Notes: a model not told the origin generated them from the letters alone. Shown: positions 17,035 to 26,649, counted from the stretch's first letter. The stretch is DNA of 64,000 nt from Hellea sp. (GCA_014238285.1 JABABK010000006.1:1-64000); one strand, 5' to 3'. Program-made: numbers and translations.

Positions 17035-18318
17035 ATGAACGTTCTTTTAATCGGTAGCGGTGGACGCGAACACGCTCTTGCTTGGAAACTAGATCAAAGC
17101 CCCTCCGTCACAGAGCTGACCTGCGCCCCCGGAAATGCTGGTATTGCAGAAATCGCCGCAACAGTTGAGATTGCCGCAGATGATGTCATCGGACTGCTAG
17201 GCCTTGTCCAGCGCATGGAGATTGATTTTGTTGTTGTTGGTCCGGAGGTTCCGCTCGCGCTAGGCCTCGTTGACCTTCTCCAAGATCAAGGCATCGCCGT
17301 TTTTGGCCCGACCCAAGCCGCCGCGCAGCTTGAAAGTTCCAAAGCTTTTACCAAAGACTTTTGTAAGCGCTATAATATTCCCACAGCCGACTATCAGGTC
17401 TTTACGGATAAGGACGAAGCCATCGCCTATATCCATCAAGGCACAGCGCCGTTCGTCATCAAAGCTGACGGGCTCGCCGCTGGTAAAGGCGTGGTTATTC
17501 CTGAATCAAAATTTGAAGCCGAAGACGAGATCAAAGAGTTTTTCTCTGGAAAATTTGGCGATGCGGGACAACGCATTATCATTGAAGAGTTTATGACAGG
17601 TCAGGAAGCTAGCTTCTTTGCTATTTCTGACGGCAAAACAGCTATGCCGTTGATAGCGGCGCAAGATCACAAACGGGCTCTAGATGGCGATAAAGGCCCC
17701 AATACGGGCGGTATGGGCGCCTATTCTCCGGCGCCAATCTTTGACCAAAAGGCGCTTGAAACCGTCATGGAAAAAATCATTCAGCCAACGGTTTACGGCA
17801 TGAATAAAGACGGCAATCCTTTCGTGGGCGTTTTGTTTGCGGGTATCATGATGACAAAAGATGGCCCAAAACTGATCGAATATAATGCCCGCTTTGGCGA
17901 TCCTGAATGCCAAGTTATGATGCGCCGCATGTCATCTGATATCATGGAAATATTAGTACCAGCGGCCACAGGAAAGCTCGACAAAGCCGCGCTTCCAGCC
18001 TGGTATGATGAAACCGTCGTCAATGTGGTCCTCGCGGCCAATGGCTATCCCGGTAAGTACAAAAAAGGCACAATCATTAAAGGTCTCGACAAAGCCAATG
18101 AAATGGACGGTGTTCAAGTTTTCCACGCCGGCACCAAACTTAATGACAAAGGTAATCTCGTTTCTAATGGCGGACGAGTTCTAAACGTCACGGCGTCAGG
18201 CGACACCGTCAAAGAGGCCGTCGATCGGGCGTATTTGGCCATTAATGACGCGATTGACTGGAAAGATGGATTCTGTCGCCGCGATATAGCCCATCACGCA
18301 TTAGGAAAGCCTAGCTAA
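17035..18318 (+). CDS. purD: Phosphoribosylamine-glycine ligase (GAR synthetase)
   Basis: The start at 17035 gives the canonical N-terminus MNVLLIGSGGREHALAWK and has AGAGGA upstream; the frame also runs upstream to a TTG at 16981, which is rejected. The 427-residue enzyme has the ATP-grasp core (VIKADGLAAGKGV, QDHKRALDGDKGPNTGGMGAYSPAP, EYNARFGDPE). It catalyses the second step of purine biosynthesis, joining glycine to phosphoribosylamine. It is divergent from xseA across the 266-bp palindromic element. Confidence 0.97.
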   Translation: MNVLLIGSGGREHALAWKLDQSPSVTELTCAPGNAGIAEIAATVEIAADDVIGLLGLVQRMEIDFVVVGPEVPLALGLVDLLQDQGIAVFGPTQAAAQLESSKAFTKDFCKRYNIPTADYQVFTDKDEAIAYIHQGTAPFVIKADGLAAGKGVVIPESKFEAEDEIKEFFSGKFGDAGQRIIIEEFMTGQEASFFAISDGKTAMPLIAAQDHKRALDGDKGPNTGGMGAYSPAPIFDQKALETVMEKIIQPTVYGMNKDGNPFVGVLFAGIMMTKDGPKLIEYNARFGDPECQVMMRRMSSDIMEILVPAATGKLDKAALPAWYDETVVNVVLAANGYPGKYKKGTIIKGLDKANEMDGVQVFHAGTKLNDKGNLVSNGGRVLNVTASGDTVKEAVDRAYLAINDAIDWKDGFCRRDIAHHALGKPS

Positions 18319-18331
18319 CCGCCAATAGCCG

Positions 18332-18907
18332 CTACCCAACCTTAGTCGCCGGAACCACATACCGGAATGGGCTGCCAAAGCTAATGGCGTCAAAGGGGTA
18401 GCACGTAATCAAAACAAGCCCTGCCGTTTCCGAGCTCGCTGAAAGCGCCTCATAGTTTGTATTTATGATTTGCCCCTCGCCCGCTTGATAAACATGCAAT
18501 TTGCCATCAATGGTTCGCACAAGAATTTCCATCCCCGGTTCCAGGTTTTTCAAAAAAGCGAAATGCGTGTTTTTGTGAGCGGCAATAGCAGCAACATTAT
18601 TCCCTCCGATAGGCCCCGTTTCCACAAGATGCGCCGGGGCAAATGCCAAGGCCTGACCACTGGCCTTGTCCAAAACAATTTGCCGAATATCTAAAGCCGC
18701 GACCGTTAACTCTGCAATTGGGGCACTATCCAGTCCGGGCCAAGGGGATTGCGGCTGACCGTGACCTATGGATTGAGCCCAACTGCGTTTGAGTAAAACA
18801 TCTGCCGCAAGAGGTTTGACAGTTAGCCAAAGGCCTTGCGCCATCAAGATCAACCCCGCTGAAATCAGGATCAAGGATATGTAACGACCCGTTTTCAATT
18901 CGCCCAC
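18332..18907 (-). CDS. Class GN (marine proteobacterial) sortase
   Basis: A 191-residue membrane-anchored transpeptidase. One N-terminal membrane helix (residues 9-30) precedes the sortase beta-barrel with catalytic His111 (AAHKNTHF), Cys169 in LITCYPF (TLxTC equivalent) and Arg182 (FRYVV). Proteobacteria carrying this sortase typically have one dedicated substrate encoded next to it, as here. The GTG start overlaps the end of the substrate gene by 13 bases, so the two are co-translated. It would cleave near the MPKTA motif of the partner and transfer it to an unknown acceptor in the envelope. Confidence 0.9.
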   Translation of the reverse strand: MGELKTGRYISLILISAGLILMAQGLWLTVKPLAADVLLKRSWAQSIGHGQPQSPWPGLDSAPIAELTVAALDIRQIVLDKASGQALAFAPAHLVETGPIGGNNVAAIAAHKNTHFAFLKNLEPGMEILVRTIDGKLHVYQAGEGQIINTNYEALSASSETAGLVLITCYPFDAISFGSPFRYVVPATKVG

Positions 18908-21060
18908 CCAAACCGGCGTCTCAACATTTTCCCGAGGCTCATAATTAGAGCACCGAGTAATATCAGGAACATATGCGGACTGGCGGTCTTTGGCATAGTA
19001 ATCGGCACTGATGAAGGCGTGGATGAGCGTGGCAAAGGCGCAGGACTTGCGGATTTCAAACTTCGTTTAGCTTGACCCGTCAACACCGCAAAATCCCATC
19101 CATGAGGTAATTGCGTCTGGATATTTTGCGTCTGAAGTGTTTCGCCCATTGGCCGACTTGGTGTTATATCCACCGCAACCAAAGATGTGAGCCGCGAAAT
19201 AATATGATATTGAAGCGCAGTCTTTAGAATTTTTGTATCAATTATCGCCGCTTTTGACCGATCAAAACGCTGATCTTCCAAGTCCCTAATTTTACGCCGT
19301 GCCCAAAGCACATCCAGTCCCGAACCCGTTTGTCCTGTATCCGTTGAAAATTCCCTATTCCATAACGCATCTGCCCGTTGGCCTGACATAGCCATTGATT
19401 TTGGTAGTGTCTCTCCTGGAAGTTTTGTTACCATAATAACAGGCTGCCCATTATAAAGATCAGGCATGTCAGATGGATAGGTTTCAGCTTTCTTTGGTAA
19501 ATCAATATCAATGTTCGTTAAAAGCGGGTTTTCAATTTTCTTGAACAGGGCCTGCATGCGTTGATTCACTTCAGATACTTTACCAATATTGACAAATGTC
19601 CCGCGCCCAAATTTAGCCGCCCGCGTCATGAAGAAATTATTGGGCGCGCTGCCAATAGCGACTGGAAACAAACGGGTTGTTTCAAGATCATCTTTGAGAA
19701 TCGCAAAAAGCTCCCGCTCATTACCAATAGCCCCGTCCGTAATAAAGATAAGCTGACTGACAAATCCTTCGTCATTGCCAGACATGGAGAGGGCGGTTTC
19801 AAGCGCCGGTGCCATCATCGTGCCTCCGCCGGCCGATAACCCACGAACAAATGATTTTGCCTTTCGCAGGTTAGCAGGTGTTGCCAAACGCGTTTTGGAA
19901 AACAGATTAGAGTGGCTTGAACTAAAACGTATAATGTTAAATTTGTCTCCAGATTGTAGTTGCTCCAAAGCAAGCAATAAAGCCGATCGGGCCTGCTCTA
20001 TGGACTGCCCGCCCATTGAGCCGGATGTATCAATAACAAATACGGTTTCTCGGTCTATCCGAGTGTCCTTAGTAGAGGATTTGGGCGTGGCTGGCGTAAT
20101 CATGGACATCAGAAAATTATCACCATCCTTTTGCTCTTTAAAAATAGCCACATAAGGTTTGTCAGAGGGCACAGCAGACCATTCGAGCACAAAATCCCGG
20201 TTGGCAGGGACCTCCCCCTCTTTGAGTGATATGTGCCTTCGCTCTTCACCTAAATCGACCACAGCAATCTCGTGATATGGGCTTTCAACCAGATTAAGAT
20301 CAAACCCTGAGTTTAGCTGAATATCTATACTCACAGGCAAACGTAGATAATCGGTTGGCTCCATGTTCGGGTGCATAAGCGGCGGACTTATTCGGGCTCG
20401 GTCGAAAACTGGATCCAGTATAGCCACGCTTTGAGTTCCATCAGCACTGGCGAGTTTTACCTCTTCTCTTGGCGGTGAAAATCGCGGCGCGACCGTCATC
20501 GGAAAGCGCAGTGAAAACACGCCGTCTTCCATCTTAGCAATATCTTGGTATTCAATTTGTATCGCAACGGTTTCACCGGGGCCAATATTGGCGATTGTAT
20601 TTGTAAAAATATTGGGACGTTCCTGCGTAAGTAGACTGGCCTTTTTACCTTCTCTCTTGGCTTTTTGATAAATGGCTTGGGCCTTTTGCTTTTCCTCTAT
20701 CTGGCCCTCAATCATCCGGTCTCCGATAACCATCTTAAGGTGGTCCACAGCTGACATTTCAGGTAGTGGAAAAACATAGACTCCCTCGACCCAGTCATTG
20801 CTGGTGTTTGTGAAAGTCTGCGAAACAGTTGCTCTTACGATTGGTCCGGTCACTTCAATATCGACATCAGTTTTGATCATCGGCGCTTTTAGGAATTTTC
20901 CCGGCGTGTCAGTTCGAAGTAAAAGACTGCCATCCTGAACGTCAGACATTGAGACCAAGCGATCGTTCATGTCTGCTGTACTTGCCCAAGCTAATGACGC
21001 GCTTAGCGCCAATCCACTTATCCCTATTACAATGCCTGCCAATAATCTTTTAATCGTCAT
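18895..21060 (-). CDS. Sortase target protein with VIT and vWA domains
   Basis: The start at 21060 gives a signal peptide (MTIKRLLAGIVIGISGLALS) behind a GGAGA site; the frame extends upstream without these. The 721-residue product has a VIT domain (about 50-190), a von Willebrand A domain with the MIDAS motif DTSGS at 344-348, and a tripartite tail starting near residue 689: MPKTA, a hydrophobic helix, then RRR. That is the sorting signal for the adjacent sortase. The arrangement matches the described marine-proteobacterial sortase target family. vWA and VIT domains suggest surface adhesion or protein binding, unproven here. Confidence 0.92.
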   Translation of the reverse strand: MTIKRLLAGIVIGISGLALSASLAWASTADMNDRLVSMSDVQDGSLLLRTDTPGKFLKAPMIKTDVDIEVTGPIVRATVSQTFTNTSNDWVEGVYVFPLPEMSAVDHLKMVIGDRMIEGQIEEKQKAQAIYQKAKREGKKASLLTQERPNIFTNTIANIGPGETVAIQIEYQDIAKMEDGVFSLRFPMTVAPRFSPPREEVKLASADGTQSVAILDPVFDRARISPPLMHPNMEPTDYLRLPVSIDIQLNSGFDLNLVESPYHEIAVVDLGEERRHISLKEGEVPANRDFVLEWSAVPSDKPYVAIFKEQKDGDNFLMSMITPATPKSSTKDTRIDRETVFVIDTSGSMGGQSIEQARSALLLALEQLQSGDKFNIIRFSSSHSNLFSKTRLATPANLRKAKSFVRGLSAGGGTMMAPALETALSMSGNDEGFVSQLIFITDGAIGNERELFAILKDDLETTRLFPVAIGSAPNNFFMTRAAKFGRGTFVNIGKVSEVNQRMQALFKKIENPLLTNIDIDLPKKAETYPSDMPDLYNGQPVIMVTKLPGETLPKSMAMSGQRADALWNREFSTDTGQTGSGLDVLWARRKIRDLEDQRFDRSKAAIIDTKILKTALQYHIISRLTSLVAVDITPSRPMGETLQTQNIQTQLPHGWDFAVLTGQAKRSLKSASPAPLPRSSTPSSVPITMPKTASPHMFLILLGALIMSLGKMLRRRFGWAN

Positions 21061-21269
21061 AACCGTCTCCTTCACAGCTTGAGTAACTGAGGAATATGCC
21101 GACATTCCGACGCCTAAATGTCGGGAAACGTAATTTTTGATGTCATTTTTGTGGCGCCGCGAACAATTGATTAACATATCCGTCAGATAATATTCCCCGC
21201 TCACACGAAAATTCTGGACACATTCCGTTTTAGCGGCGAGATTGAAATCAAAAGTTCGAGGGAATACCA

Positions 21270-22553
21270 ATGAAAAAAATTATCTGCGTCAGTATATTGA
21301 CTCTCACGGCTGCAATAGCGTCGAATGCCCATGACGGGCCGCACACCTTTATTCACGCCGGAGACGTTCTTGCTGTGCCTGGACAACCTGCCATGAGCGA
21401 ACAAACCATCGTTGTCGTTGATGGTAAAATCGAAGACATTCAAGATGGTTTTCTGGCGGGCGGCGACCAAGACACGGTGATTGATCTGTCGGAGAGTTTT
21501 GTCATGCCGGGCATGATTGATAGCCACGTTCATCTGCGCGGCGAATGGAACCCTCAAATTCGGCTTCAAGGCGCAACTATGGAATCAGGCGATATCGCCT
21601 ACGAAGCCGCTGTCAGCGCCCGCAAAACCCTTATGGCAGGCTTCACCGCCGTACAAGATGTTGGCGGACCGCCGCAAATTTTCGCTCTCAAACGCGCGAT
21701 CAATGCCGGAAAAATACCTGGCCCGCATATCAAAGCAGCTGGCAGCGCCGTATCGGTCACGGGCGGACATGGCGACGCCCATGGCTACCGCGAGGACATA
21801 TTGGACCTCTTTCATTCCCCGACAGTCTGTGACGGCGTCGCCGATTGCCGCCGCGCCGTTCGCAAGGCTGTGAAAAACGGCGCGGATGTTATTAAAATAA
21901 CCGCAACCGGCGGCGTGCTCTCCAACACAAATGCGGGGACGGGCCTGCAGTTTTTCGATGATGAGCTAAAAGCCATTGTAGAAACAGCCACAAAAATGGG
22001 CCGCAAAGTTACCGCCCATGCCCACGGCAAAGACGGCATCGACGCGGCGCTCCGCGCAGGCGTTTCGTCCATCGAACACGGGACATATCTTGACGTTGAA
22101 ACTGCGCGCCTATTCAAACGCAATGATGCGGTTTTAGTCCCAACAGTGATAGCAGGAATGACTGTCGTCGATTGGGCCAAAAACTATGATTTCCTACCGC
22201 CTAACTCTGCCAAAAAAGCGCTCGAAGTCGGCCCTCAAATGCAAGACATGCTCCGCACCGCCTGGGAAAATGGTGTTACCGTCGCGTTCGGAACAGATAC
22301 CGGCGTTTCGCCTCACGGCACGAATGCCAAAGAGTTTGAATATATGCTCGCCGCCGGTATGAGCGAGATGGACGCCATCAAAGCCGCGACAGTAGTCGCC
22401 TCCAAGCATATCGGCATGGGCGATCAAATCGGCACTTTGGAAACGGGTAAAGATGCTGATATCATCGCCGTTAACGGTAATCCGCTAGAAGATATTACCG
22501 AACTTCAAGACATTGATTTCGTCATGAAAGGCGGCGTTGTTTACAAAGATTGA
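21270..22553 (+). CDS. Secreted metal-dependent amidohydrolase
   Basis: A 427-residue protein with a Sec signal (MKKIICVSILTLTAAIASNA) and an amidohydrolase TIM barrel. Metal ligands are visible as HxH in DSHVHLRGEW, Lys in DVIKITATGG (probably carboxylated), His in TAHAHG, His in SSIEHGTY and Asp in FGTDTGVSPHG. It resembles the imidazolonepropionase-like/Xaa-Pro dipeptidase (Sgx9260-type) group. Periplasmic hydrolysis of a dipeptide or cyclic amide is likely, substrate unknown. It is divergent from the sortase target gene; the 209 bases between them must hold both promoters. Confidence 0.9.
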   Translation: MKKIICVSILTLTAAIASNAHDGPHTFIHAGDVLAVPGQPAMSEQTIVVVDGKIEDIQDGFLAGGDQDTVIDLSESFVMPGMIDSHVHLRGEWNPQIRLQGATMESGDIAYEAAVSARKTLMAGFTAVQDVGGPPQIFALKRAINAGKIPGPHIKAAGSAVSVTGGHGDAHGYREDILDLFHSPTVCDGVADCRRAVRKAVKNGADVIKITATGGVLSNTNAGTGLQFFDDELKAIVETATKMGRKVTAHAHGKDGIDAALRAGVSSIEHGTYLDVETARLFKRNDAVLVPTVIAGMTVVDWAKNYDFLPPNSAKKALEVGPQMQDMLRTAWENGVTVAFGTDTGVSPHGTNAKEFEYMLAAGMSEMDAIKAATVVASKHIGMGDQIGTLETGKDADIIAVNGNPLEDITELQDIDFVMKGGVVYKD

Positions 22554-22573
22554 TAAGCCGAGGCTCCCCACGA

Positions 22574-22693
22574 ACCTCATCCTGAGGAGCCAGCTTGCTG
22601 GCGTCTCAAAGGATCATCCAGTATAAACCAAAGCAACATTGCACTGCTGCAACACCCTTCGAGACGCGGCAACGCCGCTCCTCAGGATGAGGT
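22574..22693. repeat. REP-like inverted repeat
   Basis: ACCTCATCCTGAGGAGC (22574-22590) is repeated inverted as GCTCCTCAGGATGAGGT (22677-22693). Two small hairpins lie inside (GCCAG/CTGGC and GCGGC/GCCGC). It fills the gap between the amidohydrolase and cyclophilin genes and probably acts as a terminator for the former. Confidence 0.65.
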
Positions 22694-22757
22694 GTTTTGT
22701 TATGCTTGAAGTCGTGACCTTATTTACAAGGGCCAATAATCTGGTCATACTAAAATC

Positions 22758-23693
22758 ATGAGTGTTATTGGAAAACCGTTTGCTTTTATTGTTGTCGCCG
22801 GAGCTATTGCCATCGCGGCGCTGACCATGACCCGGCGTGACGAGCCTGCCAAGATTGATCCAGCGGGTATACTAACAACAGCCGAGGCTATGGAAGCCGC
22901 AACGGCTGCAGACTGGCGCGATGTCGATCCTGAAAACACTGTCTATATGGAACTTGGCTCAGGCCGCGTCGTGATGGAACTCGCGTCGGGCTTTGCGCCT
23001 AATCATGTTGAAAACCTTAGAACGCTGATCCGGCAAAAACATTTTGATAATTCATCAGTTGTAAGGTCGCAAGAGAACTATGTGGCCCAGTGGAGTAATA
23101 CGGATGAAGCTGCTGACCTTGGCAAAGCCAAACCTAATCTTGATCCTGAATGGGAAATGGATTGGGAGAGCGACCTTCCATTTTTGGAACTTGAAGACGG
23201 CGATGTCTACGCGTCGATTGCGGGAATATCATCTGGTTTTCCAGTAGCGGGCAACAAAGCCAAAAGCAGGATTTGGCTGACCCATTGCTACGGCATGCTT
23301 GGCGTAGGGCGCGGCGATACACTCGATAGCGGCAATAGCGCAGAGCTATATGTGGTCACAGGGCACGCCCCGCGTCACCTTGATAAAAACGTTACGCTGA
23401 TCGGACGCGTGATTGAAGGTATGTCGCATTTAACAACGCTGCCACGCGGCACTGGCCCGTTAGGATTTTACGAAACTGAAGATCAATATGTGCCTATCAG
23501 TACAATACGCTTAGCGACAGATGTTCCTGAAACGGATCGTTCCAAGTTGCAGATCATGCGGACAGATACCAAAGCCTATGCCAATTTCGTGCAGGCTCGC
23601 CGGTACCGTAAAGAAAGCTGGTTTGATGCGCCTACCGGAAGAATTGAGCTTTGCAATGTGCCTATTCCGGTTCGAGTGAAGCAACAGCAATAG
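22758..23693 (+). CDS. Cyclophilin-type peptidyl-prolyl isomerase, exported
   Basis: A 311-residue protein with an uncleaved or cleavable N-terminal hydrophobic segment (residues 8-24) and then a cyclophilin-like domain: TVYMELGSGRVVMELASGFAPNHVENLRTLI, HFDNSSVVRSQENYVAQW, GMLGVGRG and a VIGRVIEGM segment. The arrangement fits periplasmic or membrane-anchored cyclophilins, but the segment after YVAQW is expanded and the usual FHR..PGF motif is altered (VVRSQENYVAQW), so catalytic competence is uncertain. It would assist proline isomerisation of envelope proteins. Confidence 0.82.
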   Translation: MSVIGKPFAFIVVAGAIAIAALTMTRRDEPAKIDPAGILTTAEAMEAATAADWRDVDPENTVYMELGSGRVVMELASGFAPNHVENLRTLIRQKHFDNSSVVRSQENYVAQWSNTDEAADLGKAKPNLDPEWEMDWESDLPFLELEDGDVYASIAGISSGFPVAGNKAKSRIWLTHCYGMLGVGRGDTLDSGNSAELYVVTGHAPRHLDKNVTLIGRVIEGMSHLTTLPRGTGPLGFYETEDQYVPISTIRLATDVPETDRSKLQIMRTDTKAYANFVQARRYRKESWFDAPTGRIELCNVPIPVRVKQQQ

Positions 23694-23791
23694 CAGACTT
23701 AGAAGCTATTCTAGCACAAAATGAATAGCGTGATTTTTCGATTATTGTCCTAAAGAAAAATTCCACATTGACGGGAATAGCCGAGTGCAAA

Positions 23792-24178
23792 CTAAGGGAT
23801 TGGCCAATCGAGTTTGATCAATCCTTTTCTTATAAAATCAGCATCTTCAAAATTTTCCAAAATCCAGCAAAAAGACTCGATGGTAATTTTTTCTAAAAGC
23901 TGCTCCTTATCTTGTTCAGAAAGTTTTACATAATCTTCTGCGCTAAAATCAGGTACTTGTTTGATCGCAACTCCAAGTGGCCCCTCATGATAAAATGGGG
24001 AAGCCACGTTCGAAGGTCCTAACTTTAAAACTAGTTTATTTATTTTATGAAATTTGAATGGATATTTTAATGCATCATTGACTTTTTTCTCAAAAGTCCA
24101 AGCAACGTTATCCATACGGTACCCGACCCCAATCACATTTCGTTCGTTAGGTGATATTTGAAATTTCCATTGGGACAT
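23792..24178 (-). CDS. Hypothetical protein, AT-rich gene
   Basis: A 128-residue soluble protein with no signal or membrane segment, rich in Lys, Phe and acidic residues. The C-terminal half is a predicted amphipathic helix (SEQDKEQLLEKITIESFCWI). No family recognised. Its AT-richness and AAA/TTT-heavy codon use differ from tyrA immediately downstream, which suggests a recent arrival. An ORF by chance is possible but the Trp/Tyr-containing sequence and length argue for a gene. Confidence 0.6.
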   Translation of the reverse strand: MSQWKFQISPNERNVIGVGYRMDNVAWTFEKKVNDALKYPFKFHKINKLVLKLGPSNVASPFYHEGPLGVAIKQVPDFSAEDYVKLSEQDKEQLLEKITIESFCWILENFEDADFIRKGLIKLDWPIP

Positions 24179-24212
24179 AGTATCTAACTAGATTTCTAAT
24201 TTTCTTTTTATT

Positions 24213-25121
24213 TTAACCCTCACGGCCAAAATCGGGCTTATCCGTATCTTGACCCGCATCCACAATATTGCGGCGAATGTCTCGCGTTTTAGAGAAGTGC
24301 TTCATCAGAGTTTCGCCGTCATCCCAGCGTATGGCCCGTTTGAGGGCTGATAGGTCTTCGATGAAACGGTCGACGACTTCCAGTACGCCTTCTTTATTTT
24401 GCAGAAATACATCGCGCCACATTTGTGGGTCAGAGGCGGCTATTCTGGTAAAGTCTCTGAACCCACCGGCGGAATATTTGACGACGTCATTACGTGTGAC
24501 GGTTTCCATATCCATGGCCGTGCCAACCAAAGTATAGGCAATTAAATGGGGAACGTGAGATGTGGTCGCCAGCACAACGTCATGACGCCTTGCATCCATT
24601 AGCGCAACTTGGGAGCCCAAAGCTTCCCATAGAGATTTTAGGTTCTCGACAGCATCTTCATCAACATTTTCACTCGGCGTTAAAATACACCAACGCTCTT
24701 CAAACAATTCGGCAAAGCCAGCGGCAGGTCCGCTATTTTCCGTGCCTGCAATAGGATGACCCGGTATGAAGTGAATATCGTCTCGCATATAGGGCTCGAA
24801 CGTTCGCACGATATCCAGCTTGATCGAGGCCACATCAGTCAGGGTCGCCCCGGCTTTCATGCCAGTGACGACCCCCTCCCCGATGTGTTTCATAACGCTA
24901 GGCGGCGTTGCCAAAATGACAAGATCAGCCGCTTCGATAAAATCGTCATATTTTTCTGAAACGCCGTCGGCTATATCTAGGGTTCTAAGGACCCCGCAAG
25001 CATTTGAAGAGACATCAACAATAAAGAGCTTAACAGTGGCGTCTTTAGCTTTGATAGCTCTGGCCACAGAAGAACCGATAAGCCCGCCGCCTATGATGAG
25101 GATGTTATCGTATATGGCCAT
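24213..25121 (-). CDS. tyrA: Prephenate/arogenate dehydrogenase
   Basis: The start at 25121 gives MAIYDNILIIGGGLIGSS with a GGAAGAA site; a longer start at 25151 would overlap the preceding gene. The 302-residue enzyme has the Rossmann motif GGGLIGSS, DVASIK, FIPGHPIAGTENSGP and TTSHVPHLIAYTL, the family's substrate-binding region. It oxidatively decarboxylates prephenate (or arogenate) toward tyrosine. It follows the chorismate mutase gene by two bases, so two consecutive steps of the pathway are co-expressed. Confidence 0.94.
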   Translation of the reverse strand: MAIYDNILIIGGGLIGSSVARAIKAKDATVKLFIVDVSSNACGVLRTLDIADGVSEKYDDFIEAADLVILATPPSVMKHIGEGVVTGMKAGATLTDVASIKLDIVRTFEPYMRDDIHFIPGHPIAGTENSGPAAGFAELFEERWCILTPSENVDEDAVENLKSLWEALGSQVALMDARRHDVVLATTSHVPHLIAYTLVGTAMDMETVTRNDVVKYSAGGFRDFTRIAASDPQMWRDVFLQNKEGVLEVVDRFIEDLSALKRAIRWDDGETLMKHFSKTRDIRRNIVDAGQDTDKPDFGREG

Positions 25122-25123
25122 GT

Positions 25124-25909
25124 TTATTCTTCCGGGAGCGGGCGCGCCCAATTCCCAACAATTTTAGCATCGCTGCAAAGCTTACGGACAGCCTTAAGCT
25201 CGGGGCCATCCGGCGCAAGGAAACCATCAATGCTGACGAGTGTATGATCGCCGGCCTCGGCGCGTAACTTGATTTTTAGTCCCGCTTCCAAAGCCGCTTT
25301 AGGGTTGGATAATGTCATCAAAGTCACATCATCACCCGACGGTAAAATATCAGCTGTCGCCACAGCCACCGCAAGAGGCCAATCGTCATTACCAACGCGT
25401 GGCAACCCGGCGAGTATATTCATATCTTCAAGTGCCCCGCCCGTGCACAGCGACGTCCACCACCTTTGCATACCGCCCGGCGAAGGAATAACCGCAACAC
25501 CTTCTTCATCAGCGTAAGCCCCAGCAAGAGCCGCGCTGGTTGTGGGATAAGAGACCGACGGCAGAGCCGCGCCGAAACGATCGCGGACCATGGCCCAAGC
25601 CTTAAGGGCGTCGCCCTCAAGAGATAGATGAAGCCGCATAGGTCCTTGGAGCGATAAAGAAACGCTGACAAGCTCGGCCCAAATTCGGGCAACAAGCTGC
25701 GCCGGTGTATCGTCGGCAGCATCGGCCAAATCGCGGACTAATGAATGTTCTCGTGAAGGCCGCCAAAGCCGTACTCCGCTTTTGGCTTTACGCACTAGTC
25801 CCGCCAGCTCCAAACGCTTGGCGATCAAATCCAGCAAAAGATTATCAACCCGATCAATCTCGGTCCGGAGCTCATTAATATCCGGGATATTTTCATCGCG
25901 TTTTGACAT
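25124..25909 (-). CDS. Chorismate mutase with degenerate dehydratase-like tail
   Basis: The first about 90 residues are an AroQ-type chorismate mutase (INELRTEIDRVDNLLLDLIAKRLELAGLV, then R and S/E positions of the three-helix fold). The remaining about 170 residues look like an eroded prephenate dehydratase plus ACT region: RFGAALPSVSYPTTSAALAG resembles the first PDT lobe and LPSGDDVTLMTLSNPKAALE an ACT start, but the Thr-Arg-Phe catalytic motif of PDT is absent (LAVAVATAD at that place). Chorismate-to-prephenate conversion feeds the adjacent TyrA. The origin of the tail is inference. Confidence 0.82.
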   Translation of the reverse strand: MSKRDENIPDINELRTEIDRVDNLLLDLIAKRLELAGLVRKAKSGVRLWRPSREHSLVRDLADAADDTPAQLVARIWAELVSVSLSLQGPMRLHLSLEGDALKAWAMVRDRFGAALPSVSYPTTSAALAGAYADEEGVAVIPSPGGMQRWWTSLCTGGALEDMNILAGLPRVGNDDWPLAVAVATADILPSGDDVTLMTLSNPKAALEAGLKIKLRAEAGDHTLVSIDGFLAPDGPELKAVRKLCSDAKIVGNWARPLPEE

Positions 25910-25911
25910 GA

Positions 25912-26649
25912 TTATTGTCGGCTCGCACTTTTCCCGATAGGGGCTGGTGTAAATATTGGCCGTTTGATCTTTTCCCTAACGTTACCTGAAGGCTCCGCAT
26001 AAAGCCGCTTTATGGCTTCGACAAGTACCAATCCCGAAAATCTCGGCCAAACTGTTTCACCGCAAGTTTCCACTACATTTAAAACTGTGTTCCCTGTGAA
26101 CATTTTTAGCGGCGGGATATATAGCGCGCCCGACCAAATGGTTGGGATGAACCCAGCATCACTCACGACGGACTTAAGTTGGTTGCGGCTAAACGGGCGG
26201 CCAGATCCAAAAGGACTACGATCAGAGCGCGCCCAAAGACCACTGCGGCTAGACGCGATAATAATTATCCGGCCTTCAGGCCTGGTTATGCGCCAAAGCT
26301 CGGCTAGAAGTTCGGGCAGTAAAGGCGCTTCCTCTGCCCCGTGGGCTACAAGAATAGAGTCAAACTGCGCGTCTTCAAACGGCAAAGCGGTACTTTCAGT
26401 CAGGCATGTCATGACCCCGCGAGACGAGCGCTGGGCAATGCCGCCCATAGCGCCGGGCATAGCCAGCACGACTCGTTTGGCGCTATCCAGATAGGGCGTT
26501 AAAAAAGGGTAGCAATATCCATAGCCCAGCACATCACGGCCCGACAGGTCTGGCCAGACGGTCGATAGACGCCGCAGCACCATATGCGCCGTAGCCTGTC
26601 CAAGCCGGGAGGCATAAAAGCTTTCAAGATGTCTTACGTTCTGGCGCAT
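25912..26649 (-). CDS. SAM-dependent methyltransferase, class I fold
   Basis: Starting at 26649 gives 245 residues beginning MRQNVRHLESFYASRLGQA; a longer start at 26724 would run into the divergent gloB. Strand-1 motif is VLGYGYCYPFL (weak GxGxG), with ALPFEDAQFDSILVAHGAE and LWRITRPEGRIIIIAS as motifs II-III of a small-molecule methyltransferase. This family is frequent next to gloB in Alphaproteobacteria as far as I recall; substrate unknown. It ends two bases before the chorismate mutase start. Confidence 0.8.
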   Translation of the reverse strand: MRQNVRHLESFYASRLGQATAHMVLRRLSTVWPDLSGRDVLGYGYCYPFLTPYLDSAKRVVLAMPGAMGGIAQRSSRGVMTCLTESTALPFEDAQFDSILVAHGAEEAPLLPELLAELWRITRPEGRIIIIASSRSGLWARSDRSPFGSGRPFSRNQLKSVVSDAGFIPTIWSGALYIPPLKMFTGNTVLNVVETCGETVWPRFSGLVLVEAIKRLYAEPSGNVREKIKRPIFTPAPIGKSASRQ

